Positions 1-11,779 of a DNA stretch of 64,000 nt are shown in pieces. Numbering within the stretch: position 1 is the first letter of the stretch; each line of letters begins with the position of its first letter. Source of the stretch: Molossus alvarezi. Taxonomy: Eukaryota; Chordata; Mammalia; Chiroptera; Molossidae. The stretch spans positions 18,771,501 to 18,835,500 of the forward strand of contig CM073886.1 in assembly GCA_037176705.1 (NCBI GenBank), in the 5' to 3' direction. A model generated the notes under the pieces. That model searched no databases. It was not told the origin of the DNA and was given only the letters and a program-made list of their open reading frames with translations. Both the position numbers and the translations under genes were made by a program.

Positions 1-89
1 AAGAGGGGCCACTCGCATGGTCCACTATTGGCCAAACCAAAGCATATTCAAAAGATGGCGCGCTACCCCTGCATTACAAACACAATACC

Positions 90-818
90 CCATATCATCT
101 CCCACCTGCCAGAATGGCCGCCATCAAAAAATCCCCAGACAACTAGTACTGGCGAGGGTGTGGAGAAAAGGGGACTCTAGTACACCGCTGGGGGCATGCA
201 GACTGGTGCAGCCACTATGGAAAACAATATGGTGTTACCTCAAAAAGTTAAAAATTGAACAGTCATGTGACCCAGTGATCCCACTTCTAGGAATATATCC
301 TAAGAAGCCTGAAACACCAATGAGAAAGAATATATGTACCCCCATGTTCATAGCAGCACGATTTACAATTGCTAAGATCTGGAAACAGCCCAAGCGTCCA
401 TCAGTAGATGAATGGATATAAAAGCTGTGGTACATGTACACAATGGAGTACTATGCAGCTGTAAGAAGGATCTCTTATCCTTTGAAACAACATGGAAGGA
501 CCTGGAGAACATTATGCCAGGTGAAATAAGCCAATCAGAGAAAGACAAATACCTCATGATCTCACTTATTTGTGGAATATAATTAACAAAAAAGCTGATG
601 AACAAAATAGACCCAGAGACATAGAAAGAAGTATGGTTCAGACTGACAGACCTCAGGGGAGGGGGGCAGGAGGAATGAGATAAACCAAAGAACTTATATG
701 CATGCATGGGTAACCAATGGACACAGACAACAATGCTGGGGGAAGGGGAGGGGGGATCGGGAGGAGGGTGTCTGGGGGGGAAAGGAGAAACATCTGTAAC
801 AGAAATAAATTAATTAAA
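90..818 (+). mobile_element. LINE-1 3' end: ORF2 C-terminal relic plus 3' UTR
   Basis: The 3' part of an L1 retrotransposon in sense orientation. The reading frame to 421 gives the ORF2 C-terminal signature, including [20 protein letters not shown] and FIAARFTIAKIWKQPK. It is followed by the usual block ending at about 560, then a 3' UTR with a G-rich tract (737-780) and an A-rich end. The copy is 5' truncated: bases 1-89 do not read as L1 to me. It is dead: an in-frame stop at 419-421 interrupts the frame, and the cysteines and histidine of the terminal Cys-rich motif are mostly lost (only the last Cys remains). Confidence 0.85.
157..421 (+). pseudogene. Decayed L1 ORF2 C-terminal segment
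   Basis: About 88 codons of the L1 ORF2 protein tail, the region after the reverse transcriptase that carries the Cys-rich motif. The frame is closed by TAA right after the conserved D-E-W-I stretch, where intact copies continue with K-L-W-Y. Downstream the same frame still reads as ORF2 (TMEYYAA), so the stop is a point lesion in an old copy and not the natural end. Confidence 0.75.
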
Positions 819-838
819 ACACACACACACACACAAAC
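819..838. repeat. Short (AC)n microsatellite at L1 tail
   Basis: About nine AC units directly follow the L1 A-rich end. This is typical of a poly(A) tail that has mutated into a dinucleotide repeat. Confidence 0.8.
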
Positions 839-840
839 AC

Positions 841-1277
841 GTTACCTTAAGCCTGACATTGAGTCAACCATTTGACCTTGCAGCAGGGCACGCAGGTGAA
901 GGGAGACAAGTCTATTAAAGTGGTAACTGGTGATGGATTGTCGCTGGATGTCTCCCTGGACTGCACAGGATGGGAGTGCGTGGTTCGGGCCCCGCCGAGA
1001 CCCCACTGCATTAACACTTGGGAAGCTCAAGTGCATGGCTTGCTGAGATCTCTTTATTCACCACTTGTATGGAACACTATGTCCAGGGCACTGAATCGTC
1101 TCAGCTCAGTGGGACCGAAATAGAGGATGGTTTTCTTTTTCTCCACCCACTGCCCCAACTGTGCTACGTTGCTCCCCCACACCCATCATGTAATGTCATC
1201 TTGAACAGATTTTTCAGCTTTCTGGTCACTTTAGTTATTAGCATCGTCTCAATTGGAACTTATGCTTTAGTCATTTT
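841..1277. other. Unique sequence, no gene recognised
   Basis: No repeat family or exon was recognised. Open frames of 64-159 codons cross this block; the longest runs into the downstream VES element, so it is not credible as a gene. Confidence 0.4.
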
Positions 1278-1513
1278 CTTTTTTCTTTTTATTTTTTTGC
1301 ACTTATCTTCAGATAGAGCAGGAGGGAGAGAGGGGGAAGAGAGAGAGAGAAACATTGATGTGAGAGAGATACATCGACTGGCTGCCACCCACACGACCCC
1401 AGCTAGGGCTGGGGACAAATTGCAACCGAGGCGCATGCCCTTAGCGGTAACCGAACCCGGGACTCTCTGGTACTCAGGCCAATGCTCTAACCGTTGAGCC
1501 AAACTGGCCAGAG
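1278..1513 (-). mobile_element. VES SINE (full length)
   Basis: Bat VES is a tRNA-derived SINE transcribed by RNA polymerase III and mobilised by L1. Read on the minus strand it begins with the tRNA-like head (box A region 'tggctcaacggttagagc', box B 'gggttcggttacc'), then a CT-rich body and an A-rich tail at 1278-1310. Target-site duplications are unclear. The poly(T) at 1519-1535 just outside the head may be a separate A-tail insertion. Confidence 0.9.
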
Positions 1514-2804
1514 CTCATTTTTTTTTTTTTTTTTAAAGCAGCATAATTTATCAAAGGTTTCTTCTCTTCCTTGTGAGACTTACGGCTCTGGGCCTGAAGG
1601 GAAGGGGAGGGGTGTTTTCCATCCCCTTCCTTCAGTGTGGGGCTGGGCAGGGAGGACTTCACTTGTCTTTGGGCCACTTCCCCCTTGGCCGCTGTTACCC
1701 TCTAGCCCCGGCCAAGCTAGGGGCAGGGAAGGAGAGGCAAAGGATCATGGTTCTCAGATGCAAAGGTACCACTGTCTTCTTACTGCGGATCGTTGCAATT
1801 CATCCGGCTTCTTTTTGGCCAATATTCTAGATCTGACTTTCTCAGGCTGCTGAAGTATCACAGGCGCCTCAACCAGGGGCCTCCTAGCTCCTAATTTCTC
1901 CATGTGGAAAATCCAGCTCCAGCAAACTCCCTTCATGGTGTCTGTTCAAACAATACATCCCACAGGTCTTGGTCCCCTCACCTTGCGGGTGACCTTCTTA
2001 GAATGCACCAAGCTGGCGCGAGTCAGCTCTTTCTGCAGAACCCACGGATGACAATAAACTCACTCAGGCTTGAGGCGCAAATGATCAGGTTGAGATCCTG
2101 CAGTTAGTCCCACTCCCGCTCTGCCCCATGTCCCCTTCTCTTCTCATGTGCCCTGTGCTCAGGGACACCTCTCAGACACCCATCCAGTGTGCTGTCTCAG
2201 CAGACATCTGGCTGGGAAAAGAAATTTCAGTTCCTTTTCTTGCAGGCACTGCTGGTATTTTCAAGGAATTCTCTTATCACGGACCCGTGGCTTCTCCAGT
2301 GAACTTGGGAGCAGGTACCGGGACTCTCAGACATACGATCAGTTCTCTAAAACCCTCCTCCTCGTTGCTAGATTTCTTCTGAGACCTATACCTAACTTAA
2401 GGCAATTATATTTGGGTCAGGCTCTGATGAATAGGGGAATAGGGGGACATAGTGAATTTTTTTTTTACTTTTCACACTTTTTCATTTTCATACCATTGGC
2501 CACTGGAAAATAGCTATGTTTGGTGTATCGAAGAGAGCTGAGTAGTGTTCCAGTAAGTGTTCCGAATTCCCCTATCTCTGTGCACCGAACGGGGGCACTT
2601 GTGGTGTAATAACCCTTGTCTCACCTTTCCGGGAGGTAGAGATGGTTTCTCATGGACTCAAACAGGGCTTCTTAATGGAGATTTATAACATCAAAAGGGA
2701 TTACATGAGAACAAAGTAATTATCTTTCATGTAAGAATATCAACCCAATTTACACAGGGGTGAAATTAAACATTGCCATTAATTACAGGGACAGTCTAAA
2801 ACCT
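1514..2804. other. Unique sequence, nothing recognised
   Basis: Apart from poly(T) at 1519-1535 and a T-rich patch near 2457-2480, I see no repeat family, RNA gene or coding exon. The short open frames have no recognisable domain. Confidence 0.4.
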
Positions 2805-3060
2805 GTGGACCTGTTAGGCTGTTTGGTTGCAGGCAACAGAAACCAGCTTCCCCCTCCTAGGAAGCGCACGGGGTGTCTGCTGGTGATTTGGAGGAGCTCA
2901 TGGGGTTGAGAGGAGGCTGAAAAAGCAGTGTGGGCAGCAAAGCGAATTCGAGTCTGTCTTCCCTGGCTCTGTTCTGGATCCACAGAGAGCACTTCCCACT
3001 GGCCACGCTCAGGCCCGTGTCCTCTTCTTGAATCCACGTGGGCACAGGGAGCGAGGGTCT
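2805..3060 (+). repeat. Possible ancient interspersed repeat
   Basis: The start (ggctgtttggttgcaggcaa and a following 'cagaaacc') resembles a widespread old mammalian repeat that recurs more clearly at 43395-43790. The similarity is by eye only and fades downstream. Confidence 0.25.
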
Positions 3061-4059
3061 GACCGCAGGTGCCTTCCGGAAGCTCTTCGTCTTCCAAAGT
3101 GGACAGGCAAGGCACCTCTCTGCGACCCCAACAAGACACCGCAGAATGAGGGAGCTCCACCCTGGGTCTCTTGGGGAAGAGAACCCGTTGCTGTGCCAGG
3201 ACGTGCCGGTCAGTTCCTCTTCACCCGGAAGGGTCGTCTCTTTCCTCTTGCGTGGAGGGTGCGGAGATGTCTCAGCCTACTTCACACAGCATGGCCCACC
3301 TTCCCTTTCCTCGGAGGTCCACTAAGGTGGTATGTACTGTCCACTGTGCTGCCTTTTCTGTGCCGCCTGGACATGTCTCCTCCTCACCCTGCCGCCCCTT
3401 TCTGAAGATCAGTCCCGCAGTGCACTTCCTGGCCAATGCCTTTTCCCTCCACGATTTCCCTCCTACACTTGCACACGATGGACGGTGCCCTGGGGTGCTG
3501 GGGGCTCCTTCGACAGACTGCTCATATTGCTTTGGGCTCAGTACCCATTTGTCTGAACCCCGACATCTTTCCTCTTGTTAGTTCAGTTACCCTCCTTGCT
3601 CCTGTGCTACCTGTCTCTGCCCCTAGGCTGTGCACACTGTGGAGTGCGGGGAAAGCAGAGATCTCTGGCCCCTGTGGATGAGAGACCACCCTCTGGCTCC
3701 CTGACCCCTGGGGCCGCCAACATCCCTGGTCACTGCCGTCTTGCCCCCTCTCTGTATAAAGGAATATCTCTTCGTGTCCCTGAAGAACACCTGTGGTTAC
3801 AGGAAGTAGTTCTGGCTGCTTGGGACTAAAATCCTAAGAGGACTAAACTTGCGTCCAGTGAACCGTGTGTTCTAGCCTGTAAACACTCATGGCGTATACA
3901 GGAGCATTCGAGGTTGACCAAGTACTAGATGGCGGGCATTACTCTGTCAGTACCAACACAGCGATAGCAAAGCCGAAACCTGGGACTAGGATGGATACTG
4001 AGTGTGTGGGCAGATGAACTATACTGGTTCAAGAGCAACACCCTTAGAATCATCGGCTC
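3061..4059. other. GC-richer unique sequence
   Basis: This block has higher GC than its surroundings, and overlapping open frames of up to 136 codons lie in all three plus frames. Several frames being open at once in GC-rich DNA points to chance and not coding. No CpG island density and no splice-exon pattern could be supported. Confidence 0.35.
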
Positions 4060-4200
4060 ATAGTGTTTTCATTGCCATTGGTTACAAGCTCCCTGAGGGT
4101 GATGCCTTATCTTGTTTATTCACCAGTGTATCTTCCTTCTATGCTAATGGCCTGGCACAAGTGATTAACACATTTTGCTTGAATGATTAAATGAATGACC
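4060..4200 (+). mobile_element. LINE-2 3' end
   Basis: Characteristic L2 tail: 'caagctccctgagggtgatg', a 'tgcc...tcttgtttattcacc' block, 'ggcctggcacaagt', and a terminal series of 'gaatgattaaatgaatga'. Sense orientation, much diverged. Confidence 0.7.
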
Positions 4201-5646
4201 CAATGAATTGATCAGTTGCTTCATTTCCTTCAAAGACCAGAGTCCTGACACATAAGCATCTTTCAGGCTTTAAGCCACAGCCCCTTGAGCTAGATTCCGA
4301 AAGCAAAGGCCTTTATAGGGAGAGTCTTCCATATTGATCGGGGCCATAGCAAACAGCATACGTGTATTTAGTTATTATTGCCTCTTCTGTGAATGCTACA
4401 CCAGATCTCAATCTTCCTCTTTTCCTTGGAGGGTGGCAATATGGATTTTTAGAATTCATTATTTATTGTTGTATTTCTCTTCCCTTTTCCTGTAAGCTCT
4501 CTGTAGGGTTGACCTGCAACTTTCATCCCCTAAGAGGCCCCTTCTGGTGCTACTCAGAGACTTCATATCTATTTCTCCCCCGGGCCATCTGCAAAACTCA
4601 AAGGCATTGGTCCCTGCTTTCATTGCACAAGGATGGACATCCAGTAAATAGCAAAGATAATTCAGGGATATGAATAAGCAAACGCTTGGAAGGCATTGAT
4701 ACCCAGATGATTTGCAAGCCCATTTTGTACAAATGCAATGAAAAATCTGAGATGGTGAAAGTATTTGCTTCCTCAGCTTAAAGGGGAATCACCAGCATAT
4801 TCAAGTCTTTGGAAACATCCACCGTCTCTAGCGAATCTTATAAGAAGGAAAAAAAATGAACATCACTTTGCAATTTTGTGTTTTACCAGCATGCAATTGA
4901 GTACATTCAGTTGATTCCAAATGTTTTGCATGTTCCGAATTTTGTCCCCTATTTGCCTCCCCTGCTGACTTCAAGTTAATGTGTAATATGAAGTGGGACA
5001 TCCCTCATAAATTCTCTGTCATCAGAGTAATGCAGCTTTGATGATGCACTGCATTTTAAATGAGCTCTGTCACTAAAGGATGATGGGGGGCCCAGGAGGT
5101 TTGTTTTATTATTGTTGTTTTTTTTTAAATTTTTTCTTTAGTTCCTGTAGGGTGATAAATCTAATTACACTTATCAGCAAACAAAAGTGTTCTTTCAGCT
5201 AGTACAGTGTGTGAGGCCCCTTGGATCTCCAGGATTTCATAGTGTGTGTCTTAGGCCCAACAGGTCGAGGTGACTCTTAGGTGGAGAACAAATTTTGAAA
5301 GAGTCAAGGAAGACTGATAAAGCCGCAGATTAGTAACGTTGGCCTGCCGCGGTCAAGTTCAGTCAGGCGTTCTTGCGGCTGATTTTGCTCGTGGGAGTTC
5401 AATAACACTTCCAGAACATGAGAATCATTTGGAGGCCAGGGCCATGGCACAGCTAATCCATTTGTAGGGAGCGACTGTTATTTTTTCTAACATCCCCTTT
5501 GTCTTAGGGGGGTCCCCCTCTATGCATTGCCTTTCTCAGAAAGAAGCCAAGTGCGTGCCCCCGTTCTGCAGGGGATGCAGCTATGGCTGCTCACTGCCCT
5601 GCTCTAGGGGACATGCTCAGTGCAGTCGTCCTTCACCTGTGCTACA
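4201..5646. other. Mostly AT-rich unique sequence
   Basis: No repeat family or gene was recognised with confidence. A T-rich run lies at 5101-5145. The interval 4830-5060 is repeat-free and AT-rich, and could be old regulatory DNA, but nothing specific supports that. Confidence 0.35.
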
Positions 5647-5790
5647 CTAGTGCTTCTCAGGCTCTGCGGACTGGAGAGCCACCTGGGCTCCTTCGCCAAG
5701 GCCTGTCTTGTGGAGCAGGTCCGGGGTAAGTCTGAGATTCTGCATGGCTGGCAAGCCCCCATGTGCCACAGATGCTGCCAGCTTGCCAGG
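5647..5790 (+). mobile_element. MER5A-like hAT-Charlie relic
   Basis: It begins with the MER5-type terminus (agtgcttctcaggctctgcg) and continues with the 'agccacctgggctcc' and 'tctgagattctgcatggctggcaagc' blocks of this nonautonomous hAT family. The 3' terminus is not recognisable. Confidence 0.5.
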
Positions 5791-6489
5791 CACCGAATGG
5801 CGAGATTTGACAGGCTCTCCGTGGAGGATGCGCGCGCCCGCGGGGGCCTCTGCAGTCCTGCTGCATACAGACGAGGAGAAAAGCAGCTAGTCGCCGACGA
5901 GAACTGCGTCGTGCCGGTGCTGTTTTACACCTCAGTGGAGACAGGCATTATTCGTATCCCCATTATACAGGGCAGGGGCTACGGGGCAGCTTCGAGAGCT
6001 TTACCGTGATGATCGAGGTGCACAGCTCGTGAGATGGAGTTGCGTGGTGGAGATGGAGGAGTTGGAGGCAGGCAGTCTGATTTCGGAGACCACGTGCCCA
6101 CGTCTCGACTGCCCTAGACAATCGCCTCACAAGGCAGTTTACGTGTCGAGAGCGTAGTGTCTGCCGTGTGGCCATCTTCACCATCACACACCCCTCCTCA
6201 GACACTGAGCCTCGTTGAGCAGCTGGGGCCAGGCCTGAGGGTGTTACAGCTGACGAGTGGAGTGGTGTGGTTCAGTGGAAGGCTAAATATATATATTCTA
6301 TATTAATAATATATTAATTAATTAAAATATATATTATATTAATAATATACATATTCATCAAATCAGCATCTGTAGTCATTGGCTGGGTGGAGAAAAGGAC
6401 CTTAGGGACAAGATGACATCTGTCCTAAGACCTCGGCGATGACGTGCAGATTAACTTACCTTTTTGTTTTGATTTCTGCTTTTGAATTT
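5791..6489. other. Unique sequence with AT-rich tract
   Basis: This holds a small GC patch at 5829-5846 (alternating GC, possible Z-DNA, too small for a CpG island) and a nearly pure AT stretch at 6279-6354 built of TATA and TTAATTAA units. No gene recognised. Confidence 0.4.
6279..6354. repeat. AT-rich low-complexity tract
   Basis: Nearly all A and T, with self-complementary units such as 'attaattaattaa'. It is likely to melt or form cruciforms easily. Confidence 0.85.
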
Positions 6490-6605
6490 TTGTATTCAGG
6501 AAGAATTCACAAAGCATAAAATGAGTCGTTTCGAAGCGTACAGGTGGGTGGCATTTTGTACACACCCCATGTTGTGCAGCTGTCGACTCCAATAAGCACA
6601 GGGAA
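6490..6605 (-). mobile_element. Old L1 (L1M-type) fragment, inverted piece
   Basis: 'attcacaaagcataaaatga' followed by 'gtcgtttcgaagcgtacagg' and 'catgttgtgcagc' is the familiar antisense L1M 3'-region sequence. It directly adjoins a sense-orientation L1 piece, which suggests one event with internal inversion. Confidence 0.55.
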
Positions 6606-6835
6606 GGACACTCAATAACGTCAGCCGTTAGGGAAATGGAAATCAAAGCCCAAGGAAACACTGTCACCCCCACCGGCATGGCTGGTAAAGAAAAATGCAG
6701 GGACGTGCCCAGTGCTGTTGAGGGTGTGGAGACGCTGGAACCATCATGCGTGGCTGGCCGGAGGGCAGCATGGTACAGCCGCTGTGGGAGGCGTTTTGGG
6801 GGTACTCGGGAAGTCAGGGTTCTCACTAACTTCTG
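6606..6835 (+). mobile_element. Old L1 ORF2 C-terminal fragment, sense
   Basis: The DNA follows the L1 ORF2 3' region: 'ttagggaaatggaaatcaaa', 'ggtgtggagacgctggaacc', 'catggtacagccgctgtggg'. It is heavily mutated and no frame is retained. Orientation is opposite to the neighbouring L1 piece. Confidence 0.6.
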
Positions 6836-7284
6836 ATGCCTGAGTTGTCTTCCTTCCACTGCACCGGGAGCTCCCTCACTGTTTCTTCAGTGGCCTCGGT
6901 CTTGTTATTCTTTGGCACATATCAATACTGCAGCCTCTGTAAAAAGGTGCCCGGCTTGCTCTCATGGGCTCAAGGGGTTATTTCTTCATCACAGTGATTC
7001 ATTGTCTATTTTCAGCCAGGGCAGGCGGGGAGGTGGAGCGGTTGGCCGCCACCCAAGCTCAGGTATGTTGGAATCCCAAGTACATTTACCATCTCCTGTA
7101 GAGAGTCCTGTAGGATTAAAGTAAGAGTCTTCCCCATGGCTCTCTCTGTAAGACTGACTTCTCGGACTCCAGCAGAAAGAACAGATGATGGCTTTTGATG
7201 CAGAAAGACCCGAAGCCATGACCACTGACCATTCATTGTTCTGGCGAGACACGCCCATGTCCATCATTGGACAGAACGATGGGG
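6836..7284. other. Unique sequence, nothing recognised
   Basis: No repeat or exon recognised. The overlapping minus-strand open frames (74 and 92 codons) share no known motif. Confidence 0.4.
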
Positions 7285-7465
7285 GCCCATGTGGCTGTAA
7301 ACCCTGATCCTGCCACTTCCTGGGTGTTTAGCCTTCGGCAAGTCCCTCGGCGTCCTCTGCCTGGTTTCCCCAAATACATCGGAGGAGGGGCTGGCGATGA
7401 AACAAGATAGTGCAGGAAAGCACCTGCCCCGTGCCCCGTGCCCGACACATGGCACTCAGTGTGAG
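7285..7465 (+). mobile_element. MIR SINE
   Basis: MIR core pattern: 'gatcctgccacttcctgggtg', 'ttcggcaagtccctcgg', a degenerate 'tggtttcccc' and the 3' 'gtgcccgacacatggcactc'. Old and diverged. Confidence 0.6.
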
Positions 7466-8666
7466 CGGTGGCTGCGTTGTGGCGCCCCTGCCCTGTTCTC
7501 GCCTTGTCGTGTGGCTTGGGTCTACGTGTGCACGGCAGCCCTCGCATTTCTACTCTCTGTAACTCTGTCGTTCCCCTCCTAGAAGCTAATTGTCCTTCTT
7601 TGTGAACATTCTGAATAAGACAAAGATGCTTTGAACATAACTTTTGAAAGTGTTCTCCACCGATAGCCCATCGAAGATGGAAACATTTACAGTGTTTAAA
7701 AGCAAGGGGACATCACTGCTTTCGAGTCATAGAACAGCCTCCCGTAGTCTCTGCTCTGTGCAGGGCCTTGCATCCCCCCCTTCGGATGACATAGAAAACC
7801 AGGCTGCCCTGACCGTGTGAGCTGAAAGTCCCCATGCTTCTAGAATAACGATCTGAACCCAGCTTGTGACTACAGAGGTATATTTTCACATGAATGACAC
7901 TAATGGATACTTCACTATTCCAGTGTTTCTTAAAAGCAGCTTTTGTCCGTGAGTCCTGTGAAATTCTCCCCCTCTGCTGTTTATTCACGGATGGCCACCA
8001 CGCACACGGGCTCTGAGAAACTCAAGTCGAAACTCCGTGAATGCTCGTCACAGATCCGTGACGTCTGCGTTGGCCCCTTTTTCCACAGTGCGTGAAGTAG
8101 GCCCATCTTTTACAATTTAACCATCAATCTATCTCATAAATAAGCTTAGTTCTAGCTTTTTTTATTAGACAGAGACACTACTCGTCAATTATTTCATTTT
8201 AAATTACATTCCTAATGCCTTGACATTATAAATCTATTAAAAAGTCTGTTCTCTGACTTCTTGGAGTTGAGGTCAGTGATTATCTAGGATAGAGGAAGTC
8301 CCTGCCCGGGTCCCCAGAGTGCTTCCATGTTACACGGCAGAAACAGGAACAAGCAGGGATCACATTAACCAGGAGCGGATAAAGTACTTTCATGAGGAGG
8401 AATCTAAGATAATGACACTGTTAGAGCCGGAAGGCGCCAGGAGGTTTCCAAATGCAGGAGAGCTATATGTCAGGGAGGAACAATGTCCTCAGGTTGCACG
8501 ACAAGTTGGACTACAGATCAGAACCTACAGCCTATGCTGTGGTGTGGTGCTCCCATGTCAGCCACTGAAGGGAAAACAGACTGCAGACTCTCCTAGAACA
8601 GTCTTGGAAGGGAACTTTGTGATCAAGACATTCACCCTCATGGCGGAGCTAGAGGATTCTCCCATG
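7466..8666. other. Unique sequence, unrecognised 120-codon frame
   Basis: No gene recognised. A plus-strand open frame at 8319-8681 (120 codons) ends inside an L2 relic, so its 3' end cannot be an original gene end. The region is otherwise repeat-poor. Confidence 0.4.
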
Positions 8667-8760
8667 CATTCGTTCATCTAAAAAGTATTGATCGAAGACC
8701 TACTAAGTGGCAAACACTGTCCTGTACAGGGGTAACCGCAGTGACCAAGCCCGGAAAGTT
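8667..8760 (-). mobile_element. LINE-2 fragment
   Basis: Antisense L2 3' end: 'gcattcgttcatctaaaaag', 'gacctactaagtggcaaaca', 'ggggtaaccgcagtgacc'. Confidence 0.55.
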
Positions 8761-10699
8761 TCCTGATTCCAGAGAGTTTCTGTTTTAATTCAGGAATCAG
8801 ACAGGGTTCAGGGAGTCAGCGACCCACTGACTGCGCTGGGATAGCGACGATGACCAGGGTGGTAGCTCCACCTCCAATGGGCTCGGTCCATGGAAGCCAC
8901 AGTAAGGAGTTAGGATGTTGGCTTTTCTAAGTGCAGTGGTAAGGCACTGTAAAGTCTTACATGGAGGGGGACTAGAATAAGATTTGCATTTAAATGAGTT
9001 CTTCCACAAGGGTGTGGGGAATCCATTGTAATGGGTGCAGCAGAGGGAACAAGGATAATGGGTGTAGGTCAGGGGAGAGATGATGGCAGCCATGCCAAGG
9101 TGGTAGCCATGGGGAGGGGCAGAAGTACATACACAGATATGGGACATTTGCTGGCATCAGGACGAGGGCTTATCTCTAGGCTTAGTGTGAGAGGTGAGCA
9201 AAACCTCTGTTTTTCAGCTTGAGCGTTTGAATGAATTAAACCCAAGAAAGGTTTGCATGAGGCCATGCAGCCAGCATTCGTACCACGGATCTACATCTGC
9301 TTCTAGACTAGATCTTGAGATTCGCTACATTTGACCAGAAGGCAGATGTTTATCTATGTTCTCTTTCTCGAATAACACCTCACACCGGGCTGGATTGTGG
9401 GGTGGGGTAAATTCGGGGATCAGCGCAGGTGCGCTGTGGGAGTTCACCCTGTTGCTTGCTTTCCTCTGAGCTGAGAACGCAGAGCTGAAAGAACATGTCT
9501 CCGTGGGTAGCAGCATGATCAGCCTCCCTGCATGGAGCCGCAGTCTTGGACACGGGTTCTTGGGTGCTGCGGTCATCTTCTGGTGTGAGGCTGTCTGTGA
9601 ACTTCATTAACCTGCCATTGACTTCCTCATGATCCATTAACGGGGACCACATGATGTTGAGTCACAATTTGAAAGGATGTTTGTCACCACAGTGTGACAT
9701 CTCTCTGCTCCCTGACACTCAGCTGTTTATCACTCCTCTTCCCGTGCGCGCCTTCCTCAGGCTAGTCTATCCTTTGTCAGGATCACATCTGAGCCCATTT
9801 CCATCAATAGTTTTGTTCGTTTCAAATGGAAATGAGCTCAGTGTTTAGCAGCTGATGAGAGGTCTACTCGAAAATGTGGCACAATTGTACCCGTGCTTTA
9901 GGTGGAACATGTTGTCATTCTTTAGGTGGGGGAAAGCATTCTCTTAGCTTAATGTTTAAAATGTCATAGTACAGCATCTCTTCTCTACAACCTACAGTTC
10001 AGGAACCCTGGGCATTGCCATTGCTGCCAGTCATTACAATATTTTACTGTCTGTGACTTGAAAAGATGGGAGGTCAGAAACCCCTTGAACTACGTTCACC
10101 CTCATGTATGGGCATGAGCAAGGGCTGCCGGAGAAATATTTTCTTTCTGAACATGGACTTCTGGCTCATCTTGGGAGCTTATGTCTTCCCCCTCTGAGAT
10201 CTTCCCTCCCCACACCTGGGCTTTGCACTTTTTATACCTCAGTGTGACTCAGGGAAGACCTCTGCGGCTTTGTTTTTCTTTGTTTTCCACTTACATGCCC
10301 TTCTGGCTTGGATGGCTTTGCCTGGTTAGTGAGAGGCACTTTAGGGGAAACCTACAGGATTAAGTGAAAAATTATCCCTGAGGTTTATGGGGAAGCATCT
10401 CCAAGGGAGTTAGAGTCTCTTTCTAAACACTCTGTGAGAGGCGTTTTCTGAAACGCCACAGCAGGACCTTCCCCGAGAGAAGAAGAAGCATCCGTGTGGG
10501 GTACCTGGCGTGAACAGGTGGGGGAAGGCAAGGGAAAGGCAAGAGGGAAAGGTCATCTGGCTATCTGGGCAGCAGAAAACACAGGACACTTTCCTTTTAA
10601 CCTAAAAAAGCCTAGCGGGGAGAGATGGTGGAAAGTGTCGAGGCTGTGATTGTTCATCTTGGCCAGGTATAGACACAAACATGAGATGCTTAGCTGGGC
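8761..10699. other. Unique sequence, nothing recognised
   Basis: A long block without a recognisable repeat family, RNA gene or exon. Short frames on both strands lack domains. Confidence 0.35.
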
Positions 10700-10805
10700 A
10701 TTTCAACTTGTGCTACCTTGGACGATGAGCTACTCGAGACCTGGGGAAGTCTGGTCCTTCTCTGCATTCCCAGCACCAGCAAAGTGTTTAACACACAGCC
10801 ACCCA
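10700..10805 (+). mobile_element. LINE-2 3' fragment
   Basis: 'gatgagctactcgagacctg' and 'attcccagcaccagcaaagtg' match the L2 3' tail in sense orientation, strongly diverged. Confidence 0.45.
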
Positions 10806-11319
10806 GTGACCTTTCAGACGGCAACAGGCCCTGTTGAAAGGTGGGTCCATCTTATCGTATTTGGATTCCACTTTGGAAGAAGGGAGATAGTTCTAAGTCA
10901 TTGCCTCTGTGGTAACAAGAAATCAACCTGAGAACAGTGACTACATTCCAATCAAGAATGTCTAGGCAGTAGCAGAAGTGTTATGAATGGCATAGGAGAA
11001 GCTTTTCCCCACCTCCAATCTGAGAAACACCTAGCAAATGTCTGTACTAAACTTGTTCTCAGTTTCATGGTGCAGCTTAGAGAAATTGATGTTCTGGGAA
11101 GTACTGTGAGTTAGCGATCCATAGGATTTCATAATCATGTTTACATGTAGGTTCAGCTCTGGCTCCTTATCATCAATTACAAATGGCTATAAGTGACTGT
11201 TCTTTTCTTAGTTTCAATCTGGGATCAAATGCCCTTTTCACTAACTTCATGGTTCTCCATGAGATTCGGTGCCTTGTAGGGCCACAGCTACAATGTCACT
11301 TACTGTGTGTGAGTCTCAT
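10806..11319. other. Unique sequence, nothing recognised
   Basis: No recognisable feature. Confidence 0.35.
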
Positions 11320-11490
11320 ACTAACTGTGTGTCTTTGGACAAGTTTCTCCACCTTTCAAAACTTCGGTTTCCTCATTTGTTAAATAGAGATGATAAGAGT
11401 AGTTTCTGAACGTTATTGTGAGGATTGAGCAATCGAAGTTACGGAATGTGCTGGATGATGCCAGGCACATAGAATCGGTCAGTGAAGGGC
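11320..11490 (+). mobile_element. MIR SINE
   Basis: Ordered MIR blocks: 'actaactgtgtgtctttgga', 'tcggtttcctcatttgttaa', 'gagatgataagagtag', 'attgtgaggattgagcaat' and 'atgccaggcacatagaatcg'. Good conservation of the core. Confidence 0.75.
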
Positions 11491-11779
11491 ACCCACCGCT
11501 ACTGTGATCATTACTGAGCTCGACCTAGCTTGGAATCAGTTACCTGTGCTCAGTAGTGCTGTTTGCACACATCTGCTTTTATTATTATTAGTTAACAGTT
11601 TACCTTTTATAGGCGACGTGGAAAAGGGTGATTGAGCAAAGGTTATTTAAACTAATGAATTTTTTTTTCATGGGCTGACCATCTGTCAGGAAGTAGCAGA
11701 AGGCATTCCAATAGGACTGAGTTGAATTAAATTAGGAGATAAAAGTAATAATAATGGCTTTGCTCCAAATGATATCTCA
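11491..11779. other. AT-rich repeat-free stretch
   Basis: Contains several homeodomain-like AT cores (attaatta-like, actaatgaat, taaattagg). Possibly regulatory, unproven. Confidence 0.3.

Noticed and set aside
1..89. Further L1 ORF2 sequence upstream of 90
   Set aside because: The bases before 90 do not follow the L1 consensus as I know it, so I start the element at 90.
1018..1497. 159-codon plus frame
   Set aside because: Its second half runs through an antisense VES SINE, and no domain is seen.
5820..5850. Possible CpG island
   Set aside because: Only about 25 bp of GC alternation; the surrounding sequence is not CpG-rich.
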